Source of the DNA: Thermoanaerobacterium aotearoense | GTDB taxonomy: Bacteria; Bacillota; Thermoanaerobacteria; Thermoanaerobacterales; Thermoanaerobacteraceae | Assembly (NCBI RefSeq): GCF_009905255.1 | Contig: NZ_CP047602.1 | Coordinates: 124,001 to 188,000 of the forward strand | DNA: 64,000 bases | Reading direction: 5' to 3' | Part shown: in pieces, positions 53,931-61,897 of the stretch | How positions within the stretch are numbered: position 1 is the first letter of the stretch | Layout: each line of letters starts with the position of its first letter | Position numbers and translations under genes: made by a program | Notes under the pieces: model-generated | What the model saw: the letters and a program-made list of their open reading frames with translations, nothing else | Told to the model about the DNA's origin: nothing | Database searches by the model: none

Positions 53931-53960
53931 GCAGGGGAAACAAAATCTCCCTGCCTTTAT
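53931..53960 (+). terminator. Terminator after the HEPN gene
   Basis: GCAGGG and CCCTGC pair around GAAACAAAATCT with a T-rich tail. Confidence 0.7.
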
Positions 53961-53962
53961 TT

Positions 53963-54781
53963 CTATATCTTATACGGTATTTTCTTTCTCTTATCAAAAT
54001 AGTTGAGCGTGTCGATCCCAAATGACTTCACGTAATTATATGCTTTGTCAAAGTCTCTTGCTACATCCTCCGGCGTATGGGCGTCAGAGTTTACGAGAAT
54101 AGGAATATTGTACTTTTTAATCATTGACATTATCTCTTTTGATGGATATATTTCACCAACAGGTTTTCTAAGTCCTGCTGTAGAGACTTCTACAGCTATG
54201 CCTGTTTTCGCTATATTCTTAATATTTTCCTCTATTTTATCGTAAACTGCAGTTGTTGGCCTAAATTTGAAAATTTTCACCAAATCAATATGACCTATAA
54301 AGTCAAAAATACCTGTTTCAGCCATCTTTTCAATCATATTAAAATACTCCAAATACACAGAGTCTACATCACATGACTCCCAGATATCAAGGCAGTCATC
54401 AAGATCTATGCCCCAGTCTTCTATCCAGTGTATGGAGCCGATCACATAATCCCAAGGATATGGCTTTAAGAAATCCATAAGCTCTCTTTCTTTGCCTGGT
54501 ATATAATCTGCTTCTATGCCTAATTTTACAGGAAGTCCCATAGATTTTGCCTCATTTATAAAAGACACATATTCATCAATGTCTTGGCCATTGTATTTTT
54601 TGATCCATTCTCCTCTAAAGCCGTCGCTTCCAAATGCGGCATATCCATTATCAAATCTGTATCCATGCTCTGATATGCCTATCTCTGTGAGACCTTTATC
54701 TAATGCCGTATCCACAAATTTTTTAAGCCAATCAATCGTGTACGGCCCTCTTTCTATGTGTACATGATAATCTGATGGCAT
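53963..54781 (-). CDS. PHP-domain phosphatase, histidinol-phosphatase (HisJ) family
   Basis: The 272-aa protein has the PHP metal motifs: DYHVHIERG at the N-terminus, GISEHGYRF, GIEADYIPGKE, IGSIHWIEDWG, FIGHIDLVK, and the C-terminal NSDAHTPEDV. HisJ proteins dephosphorylate histidinol phosphate, but related PHP proteins act on other phosphate esters; no other his genes are near. AAAGGGGGAAAAT precedes the ATG. Confidence 0.85.
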   Translation of the reverse strand: MPSDYHVHIERGPYTIDWLKKFVDTALDKGLTEIGISEHGYRFDNGYAAFGSDGFRGEWIKKYNGQDIDEYVSFINEAKSMGLPVKLGIEADYIPGKERELMDFLKPYPWDYVIGSIHWIEDWGIDLDDCLDIWESCDVDSVYLEYFNMIEKMAETGIFDFIGHIDLVKIFKFRPTTAVYDKIEENIKNIAKTGIAVEVSTAGLRKPVGEIYPSKEIMSMIKKYNIPILVNSDAHTPEDVARDFDKAYNYVKSFGIDTLNYFDKRKKIPYKI

Positions 54782-54896
54782 ATATTTTCCCCCTTTACAT
54801 TGATAAACTAATTATAATATCAAAACAAAAACATTGCAATAACAGGTAAAAACGTATGGTATAATAATGGTAGCCTCCAAGAAAGGAGGTGAAACA

Positions 54897-55007
54897 ATGG
54901 CCACTGGCGGCAAAAGGCGGAAAAGAGGCCGCCAAATAGACTGGTACAAAGTCACAGAAATACTGCTTAAGTTATTAGAGATAATAATTAAGTGGTACAC
55001 GAAGTGA
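54897..55007 (+). CDS. Small cationic/hydrophobic peptide, unit 1 (candidate type I toxin)
   Basis: The 36-aa peptide has a strongly basic N-terminus (MATGGKRRKRGRQ), then IDWYKVTEILLKLLEIIIKW and YTK. The second part is an amphipathic or membrane-inserting helix. AAAGGAGGTG precedes the ATG, but the SD is paired with CCTCC in the leader. The 17 nt over the start codon (54892-54908) recur at 55059-55075 with one G-to-A change. Similar in size and set-up to Fst-type toxins, but unlike them in sequence. Toxicity is inferred. Confidence 0.75.
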   Translation: MATGGKRRKRGRQIDWYKVTEILLKLLEIIIKWYTK

Positions 55008-55022
55008 TATGTACATAGTCGA

Positions 55023-55055
55023 GAAAAAGGTGAGGGTAGCGTCCTCACCTTTTTC
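55023..55055. terminator. Bidirectional terminator, unit 1
   Basis: GAAAAAGGTGAGG and CCTCACCTTTTTC (13 bp) around GTAGCGT; it can end the sense and antisense RNAs. Confidence 0.9.
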
Positions 55056-55088
55056 TATAAACAATGACCACTGGCTTTAAATTTGTCT
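55023..55088 (-). ncRNA. Predicted antisense RNA, unit 1 (candidate antitoxin)
   Basis: A leftward promoter (TGTGG-TATAAT, -10 at 55100-55095) predicts a start near 55088 and an end in the shared terminator, about 65 nt. Its template includes AAACAATGACCACTGGC, so the RNA can pair over 17 nt (one G-U) with the ribosome-binding/start region of the unit 1 peptide. Confidence 0.6.
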
Positions 55089-55203
55089 ATATATATTATA
55101 CCACATTATTTTATTTTTCAAACATTTTTCAGTAAAAATATTGCAATAGCAGGTAAAAACATATGGTATAATAATGGTAGCCTCCAAGAAAGGAGGTGGC
55201 AAA

Positions 55204-55314
55204 GTGTCTACAGGTGGCAAAGGACGGAAAGAAAACCGCCCAATAGACTGGTACAGAATCATAGAAATACTGCTTAAGTTATTAGAGATAATAATTAAGT
55301 GGTACACGAAATGA
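55204..55314 (+). CDS. Small peptide, unit 2 (candidate type I toxin)
   Basis: The 36-aa peptide starts at GTG: MSTGGKGRKENRP, IDWYRIIEILLKLLEIIIKW, YTK. It keeps the hydrophobic helix but is less basic at the N-terminus than units 1 and 3. SD AAAGGAGGTGG is in a leader hairpin. The start region GCAAAGTGTCTACAGGT (55199-55215) recurs exactly at 55367-55383. Confidence 0.72.
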   Translation: MSTGGKGRKENRPIDWYRIIEILLKLLEIIIKWYTK

Positions 55315-55330
55315 TTGTGTACATAGTCGA

Positions 55331-55363
55331 GAAAAAGGTGAGGGTAACGGCCTCACCTTTTTC
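55331..55363. terminator. Bidirectional terminator, unit 2
   Basis: Same 13-bp stem as unit 1 with loop GTAACGG. Confidence 0.9.
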
Positions 55364-55396
55364 TATGCAAAGTGTCTACAGGTTTTAAATTTGTCT
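55331..55396 (-). ncRNA. Predicted antisense RNA, unit 2 (candidate antitoxin)
   Basis: The leftward -10 TATAAT (55408-55403) predicts a start near 55396. The RNA carries the exact complement of the 17 nt around the unit 2 start codon, different in sequence from units 1 and 3. Confidence 0.6.
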
Positions 55397-55512
55397 ATAT
55401 ATATTATACCACATTATTTTATTTTTCAAACATTTTTCAGTAAAAACATTGCAATAACAGGTAAAAACGTATGATATAATAATGGTAGCCTCCAAGAAAG
55501 GAGGTGAGCGTT

Positions 55513-55623
55513 GTGACCGCAGGCAGCAAAAGGCGGAAAAGAGGCCGCCAAATAGACTGGTACAAAGTCACAGAAATACTGCTTAAGTTATTAGAGATAA
55601 TAATTAAGTGGTACATGAAGTGA
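55513..55623 (+). CDS. Small peptide, unit 3 (candidate type I toxin)
   Basis: The 36-aa peptide starts at GTG: MTAGSKRRKRGRQ, IDWYKVTEILLKLLEIIIKW, YMK; near-identical to unit 1 after residue 5. SD AAAGGAGGTGAG is in the leader hairpin. The start region GCGTTGTGACCGCAGGC (55508-55524) recurs at 55676-55692 with three G-to-A changes, all still able to pair as G-U in RNA. Confidence 0.72.
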   Translation: MTAGSKRRKRGRQIDWYKVTEILLKLLEIIIKWYMK

Positions 55624-55638
55624 TATGTACATAGTCGA

Positions 55639-55671
55639 GAAAAAGGTGAGGGCAGCATCCTCACCTTTTTC
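55639..55671. terminator. Bidirectional terminator, unit 3
   Basis: Same 13-bp stem with loop GCAGCAT. Confidence 0.9.
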
Positions 55672-55705
55672 TATAACATTGTGACCACAGGCTTTAAATT
55701 TGTCT
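55639..55705 (-). ncRNA. Predicted antisense RNA, unit 3 (candidate antitoxin)
   Basis: The leftward -10 TATAAT (55717-55712) predicts a start near 55705. The RNA can pair over 17 nt with the unit 3 start region, with three G-U pairs. Confidence 0.6.
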
Positions 55706-55805
55706 ATATATATTATACCACATTATTTTATTTTTCAACCCCCTTTACATTCAAAAAAATCTCATATATAATAAAAAAGTATTTATTTTTTTTGGGGTGT
55801 TTTGA

Positions 55806-55850
55806 ATGAGTCATTATCGAAGAAAATTTAAAAAGCCATCTAAAAATTAA
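55806..55850 (+). other. Tiny basic reading frame (14 aa) before a terminator
   Basis: After GGGGTG an ATG opens MSHYRRKFKKPSKN, stop. TATAAT lies about 35 bp upstream and a strong terminator follows (55869-55894). It may be a real micropeptide or part of a small RNA. Confidence 0.3.
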
Positions 55851-55868
55851 AGGGATAAGAGTCTCTAT

Positions 55869-55895
55869 TTTTAAGAATAGAGATTTTTTTAATGC
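55869..55895 (+). terminator. Terminator after the 14-aa frame
   Basis: TCTCTATT and AATAGAGA pair around TTTAAG, followed by seven T. Confidence 0.85.
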
Positions 55896-55949
55896 CTTTC
55901 ACTTAATTAAATGCATTTTGCGTTCGATATAAGATAAAATAAAAGATGA

Positions 55950-57557
<1,608 letters not shown>

Positions 57558-57589
57558 AAGGATCCGCTTCCGGGTCCTTTTTTGATTTA
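57558..57589 (+). terminator. Terminator after pyrG
   Basis: AAAGGATCC and GGGTCCTTT pair around GCTTCC, followed by T. Confidence 0.8.
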
Positions 57590-57674
57590 TGCCTTTTTTG
57601 TGATATAATGACAATGAAAATTAATAAACGGTGATAGTTATGAGAAATTTAACAAATATAAAAAACAGATCGGT

Positions 57675-58073
57675 TTGCTTGTAGATTATGTAAAAGAAAA
57701 TCCTGATATATTAGCTTTGTATATCTTTGGATCGTATGGGACGGAATATCAAAATGAAAATAGTGACATTGATTTTGCTGTTTTATATGAACGTATGCCA
57801 AGCCTTAATGATGAGCTTTCATTAGAAGTAAAATTTTCAGAAATATTAGGCACAGATGATATAGATTTAATAAATCTAAATAAAGCATCTCTTGAGTTTA
57901 AACATAAGGTAATTTATACGGGAGATCTATTGTATTGCAGAGATTATTTAAAATTAGCCGATTTTAAAGAAAATGTTTTTAAATTTTACGGTGATTATGG
58001 AATAACAATGAAATTTTTTTACGACGATTATTTGAAAGGACTGAATGAAATAAAAATCAAGGAGAGAGATTGA
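57675..58073 (+). CDS. Nucleotidyltransferase-domain protein without an adjacent HEPN partner
   Basis: The 132-aa protein has the MNT motif YIFGSYGTEYQNENSDIDFAV (about 17-36) and DDIDLINL. No ATG or good SD fits: upstream codons in frame (KFNKYKKQIGL...) stay open to 57618 without a start, while an ATG at 57640 is in another frame and stops early. TTG 57675 is used provisionally; a small indel may have damaged the 5' end. No HEPN gene follows; an acyltransferase gene overlaps its end. Confidence 0.65.
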   Translation: MLVDYVKENPDILALYIFGSYGTEYQNENSDIDFAVLYERMPSLNDELSLEVKFSEILGTDDIDLINLNKASLEFKHKVIYTGDLLYCRDYLKLADFKENVFKFYGDYGITMKFFYDDYLKGLNEIKIKERD

Positions 58074-59116
58074 TGACAAAATCACGCATAGACGAGATCG
58101 ATATACTGAAAGGCATAGCTATAATAGCGGTTTTGATGATACATACTACTTCAAATGCGGTTGTTCAGTTAAACAAATCATCTTTATCTTATATCATATT
58201 TGCTGTGATAAATAGGCTTTCACAGTTTGCAGTGCCAGCATTTATATTCGCATCAGCTATGCTTCTTATGTACAATTATGGCGATGGGTGCGATTGGAGG
58301 CTGTTTTACAAAAAGCGGCTTAAAAACGTATTGCTGCCGTATGCTGTCTGGACAATAATATACGGTGCATATTTGCACATAGCGCATCATGTGCCGTTGA
58401 GATCGATATTGACAATTAAAAACATCCTGTTTGGTGGCATGTTTTACCATCTCTATTTTATAGTCTTAATAGCACAGCTGTATGTTTTGTTTCCTGTACT
58501 GCTTTATATTTATAGACTCATAAATAAAAATACACAAACGATTGTGTTATCTATTATAATACTTCAAACAATGAGTGTATTGCTATTCAAATACGTCATA
58601 AGTAGATATTACCAAAATTCCAGTCTTCTTTTTATAACGTACATATCGTTTATAATTGCAGGCATGTATATTGGCGAAAACATGCATAAGTTAGGAGAAC
58701 ATTACAGCAAAAAATTGCTTAATTCGTTCCTTGTCGCGGTTTTATTTGGCTATCTTTTTGTTGATATATCACTTAGGGCATTTGCAAATAAGCATATAGA
58801 TTCTAATTTGTACAATATTTACTATTATGCATTTGCACTTTTAGCGTCGCTGTTCTTTTTAACTTTGTCGACGAAGATATTGAATTACCATGCTTTAAGC
58901 GGTTTATTGGCAAATACAGGCAAGCTTTCATTTGGCATATATCTGTCACATCCGCTCTTTTTAGATGTGGCAAATCACTTTTTAAATACAGGCAATCAAT
59001 ATCTCTACGATATATACATAATAATCACATTTATACTAATTTACGCAGTATCTTATCTTTTTGCAATGATTATTAAAAAACAAAAAATTGTTGGCGTGGC
59101 TGTCGTCGGCAAATGA
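58073..59116 (+). CDS. Acyltransferase 3 family membrane protein
   Basis: The 347-aa protein opens MTKSRIDEIDILKGIAIIAV, with the conserved DxLKGxAI and, shortly after, VLMIHTTSN (His of the family). About ten membrane helices follow, including a late LSFGIYLSHPLFLDV. These enzymes O-acylate carbohydrates or lipids of the envelope. ATG at 58073 behind GGAGAGAG; it starts at the end of the nucleotidyltransferase gene. A polysaccharide deacetylase gene lies convergently downstream, supporting a cell-surface role. Confidence 0.88.
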   Translation: MTKSRIDEIDILKGIAIIAVLMIHTTSNAVVQLNKSSLSYIIFAVINRLSQFAVPAFIFASAMLLMYNYGDGCDWRLFYKKRLKNVLLPYAVWTIIYGAYLHIAHHVPLRSILTIKNILFGGMFYHLYFIVLIAQLYVLFPVLLYIYRLINKNTQTIVLSIIILQTMSVLLFKYVISRYYQNSSLLFITYISFIIAGMYIGENMHKLGEHYSKKLLNSFLVAVLFGYLFVDISLRAFANKHIDSNLYNIYYYAFALLASLFFLTLSTKILNYHALSGLLANTGKLSFGIYLSHPLFLDVANHFLNTGNQYLYDIYIIITFILIYAVSYLFAMIIKKQKIVGVAVVGK

Positions 59117-59123
59117 TGCTTCT

Positions 59124-59984
59124 TCACTTTCCTTCATACCTCTCTATTTTCTTCACTATATCTTCTCCTGTATCAGTATTTTTCACAGTTATACGTTTCA
59201 CTGCGTATGTGTCGCCTTTATATAAATTGACGCCTTCTTCCATAGTAAATATCACTTTGTACCCCAATGATGCTGCCACATCTTTAGATGTATCGCTGCC
59301 TACACCATAAGGATACGCCAAAGCAATGACCTCTTTCCCTAAATTTCTTTCTATTTCTTCTTTTGCCTTTGAAAGGTCATCTGTTATCCTTTTTCTGTAT
59401 TCATCCATAGTTTCGAGTTTTCCATTTATATCTATAGGTCCTGATAGCATAGGTATATCATGATTTCCGCTTTTCGCATACTTGTGAGAATCGTATGTAT
59501 GGCTTTCAATCTCCATCACGCCGCTTGAAGACATCTCCTTTGCCTCTATCCAGTCAAAATGCGGATATGGAGTCACAACTTTATTGGTAGGCGATGGCAC
59601 GTTCTTCACTATGACGTTTATCACACCTTTATAGCCGATTCTTTTAAATAAAGGATATGCGTAAGTGTAATTGCCAAGGTAGCCATCATCAAATGTGATA
59701 AGTATAGGTTTCTTTGGAAGCATTTTACCGTACTTCATAAAGTCATATAAGTCCTCTACAGTTATAGTTTCATATCCATTGCTTTTAAGGTACGAAATCT
59801 GCTTTTCAAAGTTTCGTGGTGTGATTAAGACGCCGCTTTTATTTGGCGGGATATTTCCATCATAAATATTATGATACATAAGGACAGGGACGCACTTTTT
59901 TAGATTTTCAGCTTTCTCATATCTATAAAAACCTAATGCGGCAATTATAACAATAAGAGAGAAAACGATCATGTATTTCTTCAC
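59124..59984 (-). CDS. Membrane-anchored polysaccharide deacetylase (NodB family)
   Basis: The 286-aa protein has an N-terminal signal/anchor (MKKYMIVFSLIVIIAALGFY) and a NodB domain: PVLMYHNI, ILITFDDGYLGNYTYAYPLF (catalytic Asp pair), EIESHTYDSH (metal His) and ALAYPYGVGSD. It should deacetylate cell-wall or other polysaccharides outside the membrane. The ATG at 59984 has GAGGTGAAATA upstream. Divergent from the DUF4127 gene. Confidence 0.92.
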   Translation of the reverse strand: MKKYMIVFSLIVIIAALGFYRYEKAENLKKCVPVLMYHNIYDGNIPPNKSGVLITPRNFEKQISYLKSNGYETITVEDLYDFMKYGKMLPKKPILITFDDGYLGNYTYAYPLFKRIGYKGVINVIVKNVPSPTNKVVTPYPHFDWIEAKEMSSSGVMEIESHTYDSHKYAKSGNHDIPMLSGPIDINGKLETMDEYRKRITDDLSKAKEEIERNLGKEVIALAYPYGVGSDTSKDVAASLGYKVIFTMEEGVNLYKGDTYAVKRITVKNTDTGEDIVKKIERYEGK

Positions 59985-60069
59985 TTATTTCACCTCGCAA
60001 TAGCATTATATCACAACATATTGTAAAATAATATAGAAAGCTTGGATGAAATGATAAAAGGAGAAATAA

Positions 60070-61614
60070 ATGACAATGAAGAAATTTTTTGCATTCATAA
60101 TTGTAGTCATGATGACAATAATCATGGCTTCCATTGACACATCATATAAAGACAATCTGAAATATGTGTCAAAAGACAAGATAGTTTTTGTTCCTCTTGA
60201 CACGAGGCCTGTATCCCTTCAAAACGTAGATATATTGGCAAAGGCAGGAGGAAAAGAGCTATTAGTGCCTCCCATGGATGCACTTGATGATTACAAGAAA
60301 AAAAGCAATCAAGATATGATTTATGATTGGCTTAAAGGAGCTGTCGAAAGGCCTGACATAAGCGCTGTCATCATATCCACCAATCAATTTATATCAGGTG
60401 GGCTTATAGCATCACGAAGTTACATAAATGATATTAATTACAAAGAAAGCCTTGAAAGATTAAAGCAAATAATGGACTTGGCAAATGGCAAAAGGATTGT
60501 ATTAATATCTATAATGCCGCAGGTATCTTCAGTTCTTTATCAGCAGGACACAATATACGTTCAAAATAGGGCTAATATAGATTATTACAAGCAAGTAAAG
60601 AAAGCCATATCAGAGAACGATACAAAGACGCTTGAGAGATTGAAATTAAGTATGCCTTCTTATTTATTTAACTGTATGGCTGTGATAGCCTCAGAAGCTC
60701 TTATAAACGAGCAAATGGCATCAGATTTAAAGCCAAATGTTACTCTGACCATCGGCCTTGACGATACCACCATGAAAAGCATGCTTAAATACTCCTATGA
60801 TGATCTAAAAAGTTCCATAAAAGGCCATAAAAATGTCTATATGCTTCATGGTGCAGACGAAATAAGCATGATGACAGTGGCGAAGATACTAAATGAAGAA
60901 AATGGTTTAAAACCATCTTATAAGATAGTGTACGAGGAAAGTGGCGATGAAAATAATTATCTGCTTTTTGAAGGTGGGACAGTGAAAGAGATAACAGAGG
61001 AGAAGATAGGCTACATAGGAGGAGAGACATCACAAGATGCAAAAAATATCATCTACATTCACATGCACAAAAATTACAAAACAGGAATAAAAAATGTAGT
61101 AAGCAAATATAAAATTAGTGGACAAAATTTTGGCGTGGCAGATGTGGCCAAGACAAACGGAGGTGATAAAGATCTTGTAGATGAGATACTTAAAGATAAG
61201 CTTATTACCAGTGTCGATGCGTATTCCGGGTGGAATACACCCAGCAACACTATAGGGACAGTAGTATCAGAGCTGAGCATAAAATCATATATTGATACGA
61301 AAAAAGATAAAAATGCTTTAGAAGATATGCAAAAATACTACTATGCATTTACTTTCATAAGGTATGCTGATGACTACATATACCAGAGCATAGTGAGAGA
61401 TGAGATGCAAAACTGGGCAAAAACAAATGGACTAAACCCAGACAATTTGACAAACAAAAATGAAGCAGATGATGTGCTAAAAGAAAAGATGAAGCCGTAT
61501 CTCGATACGCTTATGTCCGTATACGCCGATTGCGGCATCAAAATAAAAGGTGCAGATGTAGAATATCCATGGAACAGGATGTTCGAAATTAAAATTGCAC
61601 CAATTTTGGACTGA
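60070..61614 (+). CDS. DUF4127-family protein, secreted or membrane-anchored
   Basis: The 514-aa protein has a hydrophobic N-terminus (MTMKKFFAFIIVVMMTIIMA). The family core follows: KIVFVPLDTRPVSLQNVDIL, VIISTNQFISGGLIASR, TIGLDDTTMKS, and FGVADVAKTNGGD with SAYSGWNTPSNTIG-like VDAYSGWNTPSNT. The family is conserved in Firmicutes but has no proven activity; the fold is enzyme-like. AAAAGGAG precedes the ATG at 60070. Downstream lies the S-layer gene with its own promoter. Confidence 0.85.
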   Translation: MTMKKFFAFIIVVMMTIIMASIDTSYKDNLKYVSKDKIVFVPLDTRPVSLQNVDILAKAGGKELLVPPMDALDDYKKKSNQDMIYDWLKGAVERPDISAVIISTNQFISGGLIASRSYINDINYKESLERLKQIMDLANGKRIVLISIMPQVSSVLYQQDTIYVQNRANIDYYKQVKKAISENDTKTLERLKLSMPSYLFNCMAVIASEALINEQMASDLKPNVTLTIGLDDTTMKSMLKYSYDDLKSSIKGHKNVYMLHGADEISMMTVAKILNEENGLKPSYKIVYEESGDENNYLLFEGGTVKEITEEKIGYIGGETSQDAKNIIYIHMHKNYKTGIKNVVSKYKISGQNFGVADVAKTNGGDKDLVDEILKDKLITSVDAYSGWNTPSNTIGTVVSELSIKSYIDTKKDKNALEDMQKYYYAFTFIRYADDYIYQSIVRDEMQNWAKTNGLNPDNLTNKNEADDVLKEKMKPYLDTLMSVYADCGIKIKGADVEYPWNRMFEIKIAPILD

Positions 61615-61760
61615 AAATTTAATAATTTGTTAATAATTTTATGTTAAATTTAAGAAGGATATTTTAAAAATTTGTCGTATATATCTAATTAATGCACTAT
61701 TTGGCGGCATAAGCATTGTTAATCGATTATTACAGATTTATTACAAAATGGTAACATTTA

Positions 61761-61897
61761 TTGACTTCGTGATTGACACGATGATATAATTAACTCAGGT
61801 TGGCAAAGAGCCACCCTACATAGTCAAAAGCTTTTTGGAAGGTACCACCTTTCAAAAGAAAAATATACACTATATATTAAGGAGGAGGATTTATTCC
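61761..61897 (+). promoter_or_regulatory. S-layer gene promoter and structured 5' leader
   Basis: TTGACT (61761-61766) and TATAAT (61785-61790), 18 bp apart. The ~100-nt leader has two hairpins: GGTTGGC/GCCACC (61799-61816) and TTTTGGAAGGT/ACCTTTCAAAA (about 61833-61857). An AAGGAGGAGG SD (61880-61889) precedes the ATG. Stable structured leaders are common for highly expressed S-layer mRNAs. Confidence 0.65.

Larger units (their letters stand above)
54820..55745. repeat. Three tandem ~308-bp units encoding small peptides with convergent antisense RNAs
   Basis: Three units (starts of the frames 54897, 55204, 55513; spacing 307 and 309 bp) are highly similar in promoter, SD hairpin, peptide and terminator. 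Each unit has an extended -10 (TATAAT at 54860, 55167, 55475), a CCTCC-AAGAAA-GGAGG hairpin hiding the SD, and a 36-codon frame. A 13-bp-stem bidirectional terminator follows, then a leftward extended -10 promoter (TGTGGTATAAT). The start-codon region of each frame is repeated downstream of its own terminator, inside the predicted antisense RNA. Confidence 0.85.
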
